From Lichenicola sp965198655 (GTDB lineage: Bacteria; Pseudomonadota; Alphaproteobacteria; Acetobacterales; Acetobacteraceae), in assembly GCA_965198655.1 (NCBI GenBank), contig OZ240668.1, forward strand, positions 2,666,001 to 2,730,000: 64,000 bases of DNA, in the 5' to 3' direction. Below the pieces are notes generated by a model. It worked only from the letters and a program-made list of their open reading frames with translations, searched no databases and was not told where the DNA came from. Of the stretch, positions 44,567 through 56,381 are shown one piece after another (within the stretch, counting starts at the first letter, position 1; each line of letters opens with the position of its first letter). Both the position numbers and the translations under genes were made by a program.

Positions 44567-44911
44567 ATGACCGACAGCAGCGCCAGCAAGATCGACGTCG
44601 CGGAGGCACAACAGGGCCCGCAGGGACAGCGCTACCTCGCCAGCGGCGCCGCGATCTCGATGCGCCTATGGGACAAGGTAGCCGCCGGTCATGCCAGCGC
44701 CCCGGTCAGGCGGGACTACGAAACGGTCGGCTACGTCATCGCCGGCCGGGCCGAGCTGATCCTGGACGGCAGCCCCGTGGCCCTGGAGCCCGGCATCTCC
44801 TGGATCGTGCCGCGCGGCGCGGAGCACAGCTACCGCATCCACGAGGCCTTCACCGCGATCGAGGCCACGCACCCGCCCGCCGAGGACCGCCACCGCGACG
44901 CGGTGTCCTGA
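44567..44911 (+). CDS. Cupin-domain protein
   Basis: This 114-residue protein is a single cupin barrel. The first motif (YETVGYVIAGRAELILDG) has Glu but lacks the usual His pair. The second reads PRGAEHSYRI. Metal binding is therefore uncertain. The ATG at 44567 is preceded by GGAG at 44557-44560; an ATG at 44555 is a weaker choice. It lies 71 bases after the MFS gene on the same strand. Confidence 0.75.
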   Translation: MTDSSASKIDVAEAQQGPQGQRYLASGAAISMRLWDKVAAGHASAPVRRDYETVGYVIAGRAELILDGSPVALEPGISWIVPRGAEHSYRIHEAFTAIEATHPPAEDRHRDAVS

Positions 44912-45091
44912 TCGTCCGGACCAGGCACCGGTCGGCGGCCAGGCCGTCCTGCCGATCGCCGCGCCTACGCCACGGCACTGACACGCGGCGATACGGATCG
45001 TCATCGGCGAGGTCGAGGATGTGAACGGCGATCGGGAATCCGATCTATCGGCTGGCTCATGTTGCCGGCGAAAACCTCGGTCCGGTCTCGA

Positions 45092-45775
45092 CTAGCCGCT
45101 CTCGGCCTCGCCACACCTGGAAAGCTGATGTCCTGCCAAGGCCTCGTCGATCTGGTCCCGAACGATCTCCACGTTGGCCATGCCGTCGATGTCGTGCACG
45201 AGGCCTTGCGCCCGGTAGTAGGGCAGGATCGGCAAAGTCTGCTGGTGGTACAGCTTCAATCGTTGCCCGATCGCTTCGCGGGTATCGTCAGACCGGCGCA
45301 TGAACTCCTGGCTGCCACAAGCGTCGCACATCCCGACGCTGCGTGGCTGCCTGAAGCGGTCATGGTAGCTGACGCCGCATCTGGCGCAGGCGTAGCGGCC
45401 GGCTATCCGCTCCGTCAACGCTGCATCGTCTACCGACAGGTGAAGCACGGCGTCGATCTTGAGCCGTTTGTCCGACAGCATCGCATCCAACGCTTCCGCT
45501 TGCGCGGTGGTGCGCGGGAAGCCGTCCAGGATGAAGCCGTCCACGCAGTCCGGCCACTCGATGCGTTCGCCTAGCATCGCAATCAGGATCTCGTCGGATA
45601 CCAGCTCGCCCGACTCCATGAGTGCCCGAGCCTCCTGCCCGATCGCGGTGCCCGCTTGCACTTCGGCGCGGAGCATGTCGCCGGTGGAGATCTGCGCAAT
45701 CCCATACAGCGTCTCGACCCGCTTCGCCTGTGTTCCTTTGCCAGCCCCAGGTGGCCCGAGAAATATGAGGTTCAC
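45092..45775 (-). CDS. adk: Adenylate kinase, zinc-type lid
   Basis: This 227-residue enzyme (AMP + ATP to 2 ADP) has the P-loop GPPGAGKGTQ (residues 7-16), STGDMLR, the FPRT motif and the LID domain. The LID carries CARC and CDAC, a four-Cys zinc site near residues 130-156. It starts with GTG (GGAGGT upstream). The gene is next to a thioesterase, not in a ribosomal-protein cluster where adk usually sits. A second, housekeeping copy elsewhere is therefore likely; that is inference. Confidence 0.93.
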   Translation of the reverse strand: MNLIFLGPPGAGKGTQAKRVETLYGIAQISTGDMLRAEVQAGTAIGQEARALMESGELVSDEILIAMLGERIEWPDCVDGFILDGFPRTTAQAEALDAMLSDKRLKIDAVLHLSVDDAALTERIAGRYACARCGVSYHDRFRQPRSVGMCDACGSQEFMRRSDDTREAIGQRLKLYHQQTLPILPYYRAQGLVHDIDGMANVEIVRDQIDEALAGHQLSRCGEAESG

Positions 45776-45913
45776 CGTGCCTACCTCCGCGCGCGAGTCT
45801 TCCGCATCCAGTCCATCGCCGACATGACGTTCAGGAAGTTCCAGTTAAGTCTTCGAACCAAAGCTTCTTTCGTGTCTCCGACGCGCTCGCGCGCCATTAG
45901 GGAGTTGACGCCA

Positions 45914-46372
45914 TCAAACCGCCAGGGTGCGATCGGCGAACGGTGTCCGAACTGCCAGCGAAGCCTCGACATCCAGAACCGGTCTGAGATGACCGGGTAT
46001 GGAACGACTCCTCAGGTCGTGCTGATCGACAAGCACGCAAACGGCTTCCGCCATCCAGCACAGATGGTCGTCCGTTTCCCGATGGCCGACGAGCTCGAAG
46101 CCGAGCGACGACCGCCCGATCCGCCTGAGAGCCAAACGGATCTCGAGAACGTCCTTCGGCCGCATCGGCGACAGGAAGCTGCAGGACAGGGACGCGAACA
46201 CAGCCTGTAGGTTAGGCGCATCCCGCTCGAGAAAGACGCGCTCGCTGAACCAGCTATTGACCAGCTTGACCGCGAAGTCGACGACGCGTGACGGGAAGAC
46301 GATCCCGGCAGCATCGGTGTCGACCCGGTAGATCTTGTGACGTCGCGAGAAGAGCGTGTCCGGCTCGTTCAT
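45914..46372 (-). CDS. Acyl-CoA thioesterase, 4HBT hotdog fold
   Basis: This 152-residue protein has the YbgC-like 4-hydroxybenzoyl-CoA thioesterase features: RVDTDAAGIVFPSRVVDF (catalytic Asp with the following helix) and later the beta strands SLGFELVGHRE. The usual DxxGHVNNxxY is replaced by DTDAAGIVF. It hydrolyses an unknown acyl-CoA. It ends 138 bases before adk on the same strand; that gap holds no recognisable gene. Confidence 0.8.
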   Translation of the reverse strand: MNEPDTLFSRRHKIYRVDTDAAGIVFPSRVVDFAVKLVNSWFSERVFLERDAPNLQAVFASLSCSFLSPMRPKDVLEIRLALRRIGRSSLGFELVGHRETDDHLCWMAEAVCVLVDQHDLRSRSIPGHLRPVLDVEASLAVRTPFADRTLAV

Positions 46373-46414
46373 GATGTTTTCCGGCCCATCAGGTCAGTAT
46401 GGTCTGTCTCGGTT

Positions 46415-47260
46415 CTACCGTGGCGTATGCGGCCATTGATCCTTGATCTCGATCACCGCCGCCGCCGTCTCCTCGATCGAACGGTGGCTGACATCGATCA
46501 TCGGCCAGTGGTTGCGGTTGCACAGGCGGCGGGCCCAGCTCAGCTCCTCCCGCACGCGCTGGAGGTCGATATAGGGGTTCTCGGCCTCGGTGACCTTTCC
46601 CATGACACTGCCGGGCGCCATGGTGCGTATCCGGTTGCGGCGGATCTCGACCAGGGTCTGCGCGTCGATCGTCAGGCCGATCACCGGGCCGCGGACCTGC
46701 ATCAGCTCCTGGAGCAGAGGCAGCTCCGGCACCAGCGGAACGTTGGCGGCCTTGATGCCGCGGTTGGCCAGGTAGAAGCAGGTCGGCGTCTTCGAGGCGC
46801 GTGAGACGCCCACCAGCACCACGTCCGCCTGGTGCAGCTCGGCGGCGGCCTGTCCGTCGTCATGGGCCAGCACGAAGTGCATGGCGTCGATGCGCTTGTA
46901 GTACTCCTCGTCCAGCACGTACTGGCTGCCGGGGCGGCCTCGTGCCGGCTCGTGCAGGGTGTCCTGCAACACCGCGATGACGGGATCCAGCACGCTGACG
47001 AGCTGGACGCCGAGCGCAGCACACGCCGCCTCCAGATCGACCTTGAGCTTGCGGTCCATCATCGAGGACAGCACCGGACCCGGATCGGTCTTGATGCCCT
47101 CCAGCACGCGGTGCATGTGCAACTGGGTGCGGATCAGGTTCCAGCGGTGGTAGACCACGTGCGCGTGCTCGAACTGCGCCACCGTGGCGCGCGCGATCGA
47201 GTTCAGCGTCTCGCCGGTGGCGTCCGAGACCAGGTGAAGATGGATCCGTTGCATGTCCAT
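46415..47260 (-). CDS. ppsR: Pyruvate,phosphate dikinase regulatory protein (bifunctional kinase/phosphorylase)
   Basis: This 281-residue protein is of the DUF299/PDRP family. It turns PPDK off and on by ADP-dependent phosphorylation and phosphate-dependent dephosphorylation of a Thr near the catalytic His. It has the P-loop GVSRASKTP (near residue 152) and the family's VSDATGET start. Its target gene, ppdK, is upstream on the same strand with a CBS gene between, which supports the assignment to PPDK rather than to PEP synthase. It begins 13 bases after the CBS gene. Confidence 0.93.
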   Translation of the reverse strand: MDMQRIHLHLVSDATGETLNSIARATVAQFEHAHVVYHRWNLIRTQLHMHRVLEGIKTDPGPVLSSMMDRKLKVDLEAACAALGVQLVSVLDPVIAVLQDTLHEPARGRPGSQYVLDEEYYKRIDAMHFVLAHDDGQAAAELHQADVVLVGVSRASKTPTCFYLANRGIKAANVPLVPELPLLQELMQVRGPVIGLTIDAQTLVEIRRNRIRTMAPGSVMGKVTEAENPYIDLQRVREELSWARRLCNRNHWPMIDVSHRSIEETAAAVIEIKDQWPHTPR

Positions 47261-47273
47261 CGCCCAAAGCTCC

Positions 47274-47702
47274 TCAGGCGCCGTTGATGTAGGCGGTGAG
47301 GCTGTCCACGGTGACGGCCTGGCGGTCGAGCAGCGCCTTGACCACGTCGCCGATGCTCACAATGCCGACCAGGCTCTCGGCCTCGAACACCGGGAGGTAG
47401 CGCACGCGGTGCGTCGTCATGATCTGCATGGCCTGTTCCAGCGTCGTGGATGGAGCCGCCTCGTGCTGCCTGGGCTTCATGGCGCGCTCCGCCGGCATGG
47501 CCCGCACGCCCTGCGGATTGAGCGCCATCGCCCGCACGATGCCCCGATCCGACAGCACGCCCAGCAGCTCGTCGTCGCGCATCACCAGCACCGCGCCGAT
47601 GTTGTTCCGGTGCAGGATCTCGGTGACGACCCCGATCGGCGTTTCCGCCTCGACCTTGACCAGCTTGCCGGTCTTGGACTTGACGATGGAAGCAAGCGTC
47701 AT
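47274..47702 (-). CDS. CBS-domain protein
   Basis: This 142-residue protein consists of a pair of CBS domains (about residues 10-60 and 72-130), with signature segments IGAVLVMRDDELLGVLSDRGIVRAM and VRYLPVFEAESLVGIVSIGDVVK. CBS pairs bind adenine nucleotides. It lies between ppdK and its regulator, 13 bases before the latter. It could sense energy charge for this small system. This role is inference. Confidence 0.9.
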   Translation of the reverse strand: MTLASIVKSKTGKLVKVEAETPIGVVTEILHRNNIGAVLVMRDDELLGVLSDRGIVRAMALNPQGVRAMPAERAMKPRQHEAAPSTTLEQAMQIMTTHRVRYLPVFEAESLVGIVSIGDVVKALLDRQAVTVDSLTAYINGA

Positions 47703-47740
47703 CGGCCTTCTCCAGCTCCAGGGATCGCGCGTTCGCGCGC

Positions 47741-47768
47741 GGGCGCCTTGCCAGGCGGCAAGGCGCCC
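47741..47768 (-). terminator. Strong hairpin between ppdK and the CBS gene
   Basis: A perfect 12-bp inverted repeat, GGGCGCCTTGCC and GGCAAGGCGCCC with a four-base loop, starts eight bases after the ppdK stop. No T-run follows on the minus strand. A weaker dyad (CGCGCGTTCGCGCG) comes next. It may be a partial terminator or an mRNA-stabilising hairpin that lowers expression of the two downstream regulators relative to ppdK. Confidence 0.5.
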
Positions 47769-47775
47769 GTTCGCA

Positions 47776-50445
<2,670 letters not shown>

Positions 50446-50676
50446 GACGCCGATTCCTTTACCCGTTCCGGTTCGGTCAAGTCGTGTCAAGCCAAGGCTG
50501 ACAGGGTCGCATGGCTTCCTTCAGGCTTTCTTCGAGCGAGGCCGATGCGCCATCGATCGGAGTGGCAGCGGCATCCAGCGTGGCTGTTCGTCCTGTTCCG
50601 CGACCGTTCCATTAAATCACCATTCTGTCCATCTCGACGATCGCGCCGCCGGCAACGCGCGCGTCAGCCGGGTACG

Positions 50677-51600
50677 TCAGCCGCGCTGCGGCACGCCTTC
50701 CGGGACCACCGTCTGCACGATCGAGGCGTCGAGCGCCTCGTAGTCGTGCAGGCCGATGGCGTCGTAGAGCTCCTTGCGTGTCTGCATGCGCTCGACCATG
50801 GCGTGGGTGCCGCCGTTCTGGCGGATGGAGGCGTAGAGCTCCTCCTGCGCCTTGTTGGCGACGCGCAGCGACGACACCGGCCAGATCACCATCCGGTACC
50901 CCATCTGCTCGAACTCGTCGGCGGTGAAGAACGGGGTGCGGCCGAACTCGGTCATGTTGGCCAGCAGGGTCACGCCCGGCATGCGCTCGGCAAAGGCGCG
51001 GAACATCTCGGCGGTGTTCAGCGCCTCGGGGAAGATCGCGTCGGCGCCGGCCTGCACGTAGAGCCTGGCCCGCGCCACCGCGCCGTCCAGCCCTTCGGAG
51101 GCCGCCGCGTCGGTGCGGGCGACGATCACCAGGTCGCGCCGCGCCTTGGCCGCGGCGGCCACCTTGGCCGCCATGTCGTTCGCATCCGCCAGCCGCTTGT
51201 CGTTCAGGTGGCCGCACTTCTTGGGCAGCAACTGGTCCTCGAGATGCACGGCACCGGCGCCGGCTTCCTCGAACGTGCGCACCATGTGCATGACGTTGAG
51301 CGCCTCGCCGTAGCCGGTGTCTCCGTCCACCAGCACCGGCAGGCCGGACGCGCGCACCACCTGCCTGATGAAGAAGGCGACCTCGTCGACGGTGATGATG
51401 CCGAGGTCCGGAAGTCCCATCGACGCGGTCATCGCAGCGCCGGACAGGTAGCAGGCCTCGAACCCGGCGCGAGCGGCCTGGATCGCCGCCATGCCGTTAT
51501 GGGTGCCCGGGATCTGCAGGATCCCAGGGCGCTCGAGCAGGCTGCGGAAGCGCCGGCCGGCCGGTTCGACGGGACTGTCCGAGGCGAGCAGATAGGGCAT
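50677..51600 (-). CDS. prpB: Methylisocitrate lyase
   Basis: This 307-residue lyase cleaves 2-methylisocitrate to pyruvate and succinate, the last step of the methylcitrate cycle. The catalytic KKCGH motif (about residues 127-131) is present, as are the metal-site region VDGDTGYG and HLEDQ. Length matches PrpB rather than the larger AceA. The gene is last in prpD-prpC-prpB. It begins 39 bases after prpC. Confidence 0.94.
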   Translation of the reverse strand: MPYLLASDSPVEPAGRRFRSLLERPGILQIPGTHNGMAAIQAARAGFEACYLSGAAMTASMGLPDLGIITVDEVAFFIRQVVRASGLPVLVDGDTGYGEALNVMHMVRTFEEAGAGAVHLEDQLLPKKCGHLNDKRLADANDMAAKVAAAAKARRDLVIVARTDAAASEGLDGAVARARLYVQAGADAIFPEALNTAEMFRAFAERMPGVTLLANMTEFGRTPFFTADEFEQMGYRMVIWPVSSLRVANKAQEELYASIRQNGGTHAMVERMQTRKELYDAIGLHDYEALDASIVQTVVPEGVPQRG

Positions 51601-51639
51601 GGAACGGGCTCCTGGGAAGGTGGTTCGCAGCGCCGCGGG

Positions 51640-52812
51640 TCAGGGGCGCTGGTCGAGCGGCACGAAGGACAGGTTCTCCGGGCCGGTGTAGTTCGCCGAC
51701 GGACGGATGATCTTGCCATCGATGCGCTGCTCGATCACGTGAGCGGCCCAGCCCGCGGTGCGCGCGATCACGAACAACGGCGTGAACATCGCCGTCGGCA
51801 CGCCCATCTGCTGGTAGGAGACCGCCGAGAACCAGTCCAGGTTCGGGAACATGCGCTTGGCGTCCGCCATGACGCTCTCGATCCGCTCGGCGACGTCGTA
51901 GCGGGTGCGCGCGCCGTTCTCGTCCGACAGCGCGCGCGCCACTCCCTTGATCACCACGTTGCGCGGGTCGGAGATGGTGTAGACCGGATGGCCGAAGCCG
52001 ATCACCACCTCCTTCGCCTCGACACGGCGGCGTATGTCGGCCTCCGCCTCGTCCGGGGTGGCGTAGCGCTGCTGGATCTCGAGCGCCACCTCGTTGGCGC
52101 CGCCATGCTTCGGCCCGCGCAGCGCGCCGATGCCGCCGCTGATCGACGAGTACATGTCCGAACCGGTGCCGGCGATCACCCGCGCGGTGAAGGTCGAGGC
52201 GTTGAACTCGTGCTCGGCGTAGAGGTTGAGCGAGGTGTGCATCGCCCGCACCCAGCTCGGCCGCGGCGGCTCGCCGTGCAGCAGGTGCAGGAAGTGGCCG
52301 CCGATGCTGTCGTCGTCGGTCTCGACGTCGATGCGCACGCCGTTATGCGCGTAGTGGTACCAGGCCAGCAGCATGGAGCCGAGCGAGGCCATCAGCCCGT
52401 CGGCGATGTCGCGTGCGCCGGCAATGCCGTGGTCGTCCTTTTCCGGCAGCACGCAGCCCAGCGCGGACACCCCGGTGCGCATCACGTCCATCGGATGCGC
52501 CGCCGCCGGCAGCGCCTCCAGCGCGTCGCGCACCGCAGCCGGGATGCCGCGGCGGCGCTTCAGCTTCAGCTTGTAGGCGGCGAGCTCGGCCCGGTTCGGC
52601 AGGGTGCCGTGCACCAGCAGGTGCGCGATCTCCTCGAACTCGCACGCCTCGGCGATGTCGATGATGTCGTAGCCGCGATAGTGCAGGTCGTTGCCGGTGC
52701 GGCCGACGGTGCACAGCGCGGTGTTGCCGGCGGCAACGCCGGACAGCGCCACCGACTTCTTCGGCTTCGGCAGCGTGGCCGCCGCCGTCTCAGTGCTGGC
52801 CGAGGCGTTCAT
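51640..52812 (-). CDS. prpC: 2-Methylcitrate synthase
   Basis: This 390-residue citrate-synthase-fold enzyme joins propionyl-CoA and oxaloacetate. A His is in GALRGPKHGGANE, and the second His and following region in GFGHPVYTISDPR. A C-terminal Asp/Arg region ends the domain. The N-terminus (KKSVALSGVAAGNTALCTVG) is typical of PrpC and not of housekeeping GltA, which fits the prp location. Confidence 0.94.
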   Translation of the reverse strand: MNASASTETAAATLPKPKKSVALSGVAAGNTALCTVGRTGNDLHYRGYDIIDIAEACEFEEIAHLLVHGTLPNRAELAAYKLKLKRRRGIPAAVRDALEALPAAAHPMDVMRTGVSALGCVLPEKDDHGIAGARDIADGLMASLGSMLLAWYHYAHNGVRIDVETDDDSIGGHFLHLLHGEPPRPSWVRAMHTSLNLYAEHEFNASTFTARVIAGTGSDMYSSISGGIGALRGPKHGGANEVALEIQQRYATPDEAEADIRRRVEAKEVVIGFGHPVYTISDPRNVVIKGVARALSDENGARTRYDVAERIESVMADAKRMFPNLDWFSAVSYQQMGVPTAMFTPLFVIARTAGWAAHVIEQRIDGKIIRPSANYTGPENLSFVPLDQRP

Positions 52813-52887
52813 GCGTCATCTCCTGCCACGCGTCATCTCCTGCATGGGGCTGCCGCGAACGGGCAGCCCGGTCCACTCGGGTTCGGG

Positions 52888-54390
52888 TCAGCCAAACAAG
52901 CCGGGCCGGCCGCGGCCGAGGCTGGCGGACGGCACCGCCACGTTGAGCCGGAGCAGCTCGTCCGCGCTCAGGGCCGGCAGGCGCTGCACCAGGTCGAGGA
53001 AGCGCTCGGCCTCGCTCGGCTCCAGCACGTCCTCGGTCAGGACGCGGAACTTGGCGATGTAGGACTCGCGCTTCCAGGGCGTAGCGCCGAGCGGATGGGC
53101 GTTCGCCACCGCCAGCTCGTCCTCGATCACGCGGCCGTCCTGCATGGTGATGATCACCCGGCCGCCGAACGCCTTGATCGCCGGATCGACCGAGTGGTAG
53201 CGCTCGGTCCAGCGGCCGCTCTCGACGGTGCGTATCTTCGACCACAGCCGCACCGTGTCCGGGCGCTGCGCCCGCTCCGGGGCGTAGGAGCGCACGTGGT
53301 GCCAGGCACCGTCCTGGAGCGCCACCGCGACGATGAACATGATCGAATGGTCGAGCGTCTCGCGCGACGCCTTGGGGTCGAACTTCTGCGGGTCGTTGGA
53401 GCCGGTGCCGATCACGTAGTGGGTGTGGTGCGAGGTTTCGATCAGGATGTCGCGCACCTGCTCCCAGTCGGACACCTGCCTGCCCATGCGGAAGCACAGG
53501 TCGATCAGCGCCTGGCTCTGGTACTCGGCCGAGTGCTCCTTGGTGTAGGTGTCGAGGATGGCGCGCTTCGGCTCGCCCCGGCCCGGCAGCGGCACCTGGT
53601 ACCGCGCCGTCTTGCCGCCCAGCATCCAGGCGATGACGCTGTCCTCGCCCTCGTAGATCGGCGACGGCGCGCCCTCGCCGCGCATCGCCCGGTCGACCGC
53701 CTCGATCGCCAGCTTGCCGGCATGGCTCGGCGCGAACGCCTTCCAGGACGAGATCTCGCCCTTGCGCGACTGCCGCGTCGCCGTGGTCACGTGCAGCGCC
53801 TGCTGCACCGACTGGAACACCTCCTCCGCCGGCAGGCCCAGCATGGTGCCGATGCCGGCCGCGGCCGACGGGCCCAGATGCGCCACGTGGTCGATCTTGT
53901 GCTCGTGCAGGCAGATCGCGCGCACCAGGTCGACCTGGATCTCGTAGCCGGTGGCGAGGCCGCGCACCAACTGCGCGCCGCTGCGGCCGGTCTGCTGCGC
54001 CACCGCCAGGATCGGCGGGATGTTGTCGCCCGGATGGGAGTACTCCGCGGCGAGGAAGGTGTCGTGGTAGTCGAGCTCGCGCACCGCGGTGCCGTTGGCC
54101 CAGGCGGCCCACTCGGCGTGCACCCGCACCTCCGGACCGCAGCCGAACACGGCGGCGCCGCCGGCGCGCGGATGCGCCAGCGCCTGGTCGCGCGCGGTGA
54201 CCACCGGGTGGCGGTTGACCGAGGCGATCGCCACCGACGCGTTGTCGATGATCCGGTTGACGATCATCTCGGCGACCTCGTCCTCGACCGCGACCGGATC
54301 GACCGCGACCTCGGCGATCTTCCACGCCAACTGCTCCTCGCGCGGCAGGCGGTCGCTTTCGGGATGAACGCGTACATCGTGGATGATCAT
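52888..54390 (-). CDS. prpD: 2-Methylcitrate dehydratase
   Basis: This 500-residue member of the MmgE/PrpD family dehydrates 2-methylcitrate. It needs no iron-sulfur cluster. Length and landmarks (REQLAWKIAEVAVD, ELDYHDTFLAAEYSHPGDNIPP, and a conserved GLATGYEIQ) fit PrpD. It is the first gene of the prp operon, with GGAAGAG before the ATG. It is divergent from the regulator, 129 bases away. Confidence 0.94.
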   Translation of the reverse strand: MIIHDVRVHPESDRLPREEQLAWKIAEVAVDPVAVEDEVAEMIVNRIIDNASVAIASVNRHPVVTARDQALAHPRAGGAAVFGCGPEVRVHAEWAAWANGTAVRELDYHDTFLAAEYSHPGDNIPPILAVAQQTGRSGAQLVRGLATGYEIQVDLVRAICLHEHKIDHVAHLGPSAAAGIGTMLGLPAEEVFQSVQQALHVTTATRQSRKGEISSWKAFAPSHAGKLAIEAVDRAMRGEGAPSPIYEGEDSVIAWMLGGKTARYQVPLPGRGEPKRAILDTYTKEHSAEYQSQALIDLCFRMGRQVSDWEQVRDILIETSHHTHYVIGTGSNDPQKFDPKASRETLDHSIMFIVAVALQDGAWHHVRSYAPERAQRPDTVRLWSKIRTVESGRWTERYHSVDPAIKAFGGRVIITMQDGRVIEDELAVANAHPLGATPWKRESYIAKFRVLTEDVLEPSEAERFLDLVQRLPALSADELLRLNVAVPSASLGRGRPGLFG

Positions 54391-54477
54391 CGTTTGTTCT
54401 CTTCCCAGGCGGCCCCGCTGACGGGTCGCGTGTCACCGGGCGGCACTATCCTCCCGCGGTCGGTCGGGTTAAAGCCT

Positions 54478-54527
54478 GGATGTTGCAGATTTTTGCGTAG
54501 GCCTGGATCGGAATTGCGGATGTTGCG
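54478..54527. promoter_or_regulatory. Repeated TTGC sites between prpD and its regulator
   Basis: Four TTGC(A/G) half-sites occur within 45 bases: TTGCA 54483, TTGCG 54493, TTGCG 54514 and TTGCG 54523. Two lie in exact GGATGTTGC repeats 40 bases apart (54478 and 54518). The second repeat covers the regulator's own ATG. RamB/ScfR-type regulators of propionate genes bind TTGCAAA-like sites in actinobacteria, so these are candidate operators for the regulator at 54520. Confidence 0.45.
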
Positions 54528-55947
54528 AACGGGTGCGGTGCCCAAGCTGTTTGCCGGCGAGCGCCTGCGCCGCCTGCGCGAGCAGCACCGCATGAGCCAG
54601 GCGGCCCTGGCCCGATCGGTCGGGCTGTCGCCCAGCTACCTGAGCCAGATCGAGTGCGACCAGCGACCGCTGCCGCGGCGGATCATGCATCGCCTGGCGG
54701 AGCACCTGGGCGTGGCGGTCTCGGCCCTGGAGGACAGCGAGGCCCTTCGCCTGGTGCACGACCTGCGCGAGGCCACCGCCGACCCGGTGTTCGGAGGCGG
54801 CATCGTCAGCCATGCGGAGGCGGAGGCCAGCATCCAGGCGGCGCCGAGGGTGGCCGAACGCTTCCTCAGCCTTTACCGCGCGTTCCGTGCCCGCGCCGAG
54901 CAGTCGGAGCCGGCCGGCCGCGACGCGCCGCCGGCGCTCGGCTCAGGCTCGATCTACGAGGAGGTGCGCGATTGGGTGCAGAGCCATCGCAACCACTTCG
55001 CAGGCCTGGACCGAGCCGCGGAAGCGTTGGTCGAACAGGACGGGTTCAGCCGCAACGGCCTCCACGAGGACCTCGTCCGACACCTGCGCGACCGCCACGG
55101 CATCACGGTCGGCAGCGACGCGGCGCTGCTGCAGCACGGCACCGTCTGGAAGCTGAACCGTGCGACGCGCAGCCTGGCGCTGGCGGAGGAGGCGTCGACC
55201 GAAAGCAGGACGTTCTGGATGGGCCACATCGTGGCCCAGCTCGAGCAGCGCCGCGAGATCGAGCGCGTGCTCCGGCAAGCGCCGCTCTCGACCGTCGAGG
55301 CAGGCGCACTCGCGCGGGTCGGGCTTGCCAACTACTTCTCCGGCGCGTTGATGATGCCCTATGTCCGTTTCCTGACCGAGGCGCGTGCAGTCAGCTACGA
55401 CGTGGCGCGGTTGCAGCGACGCTTCGGCGCCAGCTTCGAGCAGGTCTGCCATCGGCTCAGCACCATGCAGCGCCCCGGCATGCCCGGGCTGCCGTTCTTC
55501 TTTCTCAAGACCGACATCGCCGGCAACGTCCTGAAGCGCTCGTCTGCGACGCGCTTCCAGTTCTCCCGTTTCGGTGGCCCGTGTCCGCTATGGAACGTCT
55601 ACAGCGCGTTCGCGCGCCCGGGCGAAACCTTGGTGCAGCTCGCGCGCACGCCGGACAACGTCACGTATCTGAACATTGCACGGACGGTGGGCCGAAGCGA
55701 CAGCGCCTACCTGAGCCGCCCGCGCTCCGTCGCGGTGGTGCTCGGCTGCGAGATCGGCTACGCACCGCTCACCGTTTATGCGGTCGGCCTGGATCTCGAC
55801 AATCCGGCTGCCGCCGTGCCGATCGGACCCGGCTGTCGTTCCTGCGAACGCGTCGATTGTCGGCATCGCGCCGTTCCGCCGGCCGGCGTCAAGCTGGATG
55901 TCGGATCCGTCGAGCGCGGCGTCGTGCCTTACAAGATATCGACCTGA
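54520..55947 (+). CDS. Short-chain fatty-acyl transcriptional regulator (ScfR/RamB-like)
   Basis: This 475-residue regulator has an N-terminal XRE-type helix-turn-helix (residues 15-70, QAALARSVGLSPSYLSQIE). A large middle region and a C-terminal DUF2083/ImmA-IrrE-like domain follow. The C-terminal domain carries several Cys (CRSCERVDCRHR) as in ScfR family members. Such proteins control prp and glyoxylate genes in response to acyl-CoA. It is divergent from prpDCB, a common arrangement. The start at 54520 follows the operator-like repeats; the upstream open frame (to 50545) is antisense to prp and is not coding. Confidence 0.9.
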   Translation: MLRTGAVPKLFAGERLRRLREQHRMSQAALARSVGLSPSYLSQIECDQRPLPRRIMHRLAEHLGVAVSALEDSEALRLVHDLREATADPVFGGGIVSHAEAEASIQAAPRVAERFLSLYRAFRARAEQSEPAGRDAPPALGSGSIYEEVRDWVQSHRNHFAGLDRAAEALVEQDGFSRNGLHEDLVRHLRDRHGITVGSDAALLQHGTVWKLNRATRSLALAEEASTESRTFWMGHIVAQLEQRREIERVLRQAPLSTVEAGALARVGLANYFSGALMMPYVRFLTEARAVSYDVARLQRRFGASFEQVCHRLSTMQRPGMPGLPFFFLKTDIAGNVLKRSSATRFQFSRFGGPCPLWNVYSAFARPGETLVQLARTPDNVTYLNIARTVGRSDSAYLSRPRSVAVVLGCEIGYAPLTVYAVGLDLDNPAAAVPIGPGCRSCERVDCRHRAVPPAGVKLDVGSVERGVVPYKIST

Positions 55948-56381
55948 CCAAGGCACGCGTGCTGGTTCTGCAGCCTCGGATCGCCTCGTGTGGTCCGGTG
56001 CTCGTGGGCCGAAGTGTTCAAGCACATCGGTGAGGCGACCTTCAACGCATCGTGGCTGCGCACAGACTTGTTGATATTGACGCGGTCCGAACGCTGAGAT
56101 ATCCCTCATATGATTCTGAGATAGTAGGATACGACATCCCATAGGACTGGCGGCACTGCTGCCGAGCGAGATCTAGACGGCGACGGGATACCTCATCGGG
56201 ATGCTCCCTCACGTCAGCGAAGGAACGCTTGTCATCGGGGAGACCGTGCTCATCGTTGTGACGATCTCAAGATGGATTAGCAGTGTCACAGGTGTCCGGA
56301 GAAGGACGGCCTCAACCTTAAACGGCCAGGTCCACTTGTAACATTGGCGCTGTCTGCAGAGGCGCAGAAGGAGAAACGGCG
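55948..56381. other. Gene-free stretch, start of the lower-GC segment
   Basis: 434 bases follow the prp regulator. No ORF with convincing start or codon use is present on either strand. Base composition drops here relative to the prp genes. It holds AT-rich patches near 56100-56130 (ATATCCCTCATATGATTCTGAGATAGTAGG) and a good ribosome-binding site (AAGGAG) near 56368 for the next gene. No repeat or attachment-like site was recognised. Confidence 0.4.

Noticed and set aside
50545..54519. Very long open frame upstream of the prp regulator
   Set aside because: It is antisense to prpB, prpC and prpD. High GC leaves few stop codons in this frame. The helix-turn-helix start at 54520 is the real N-terminus.
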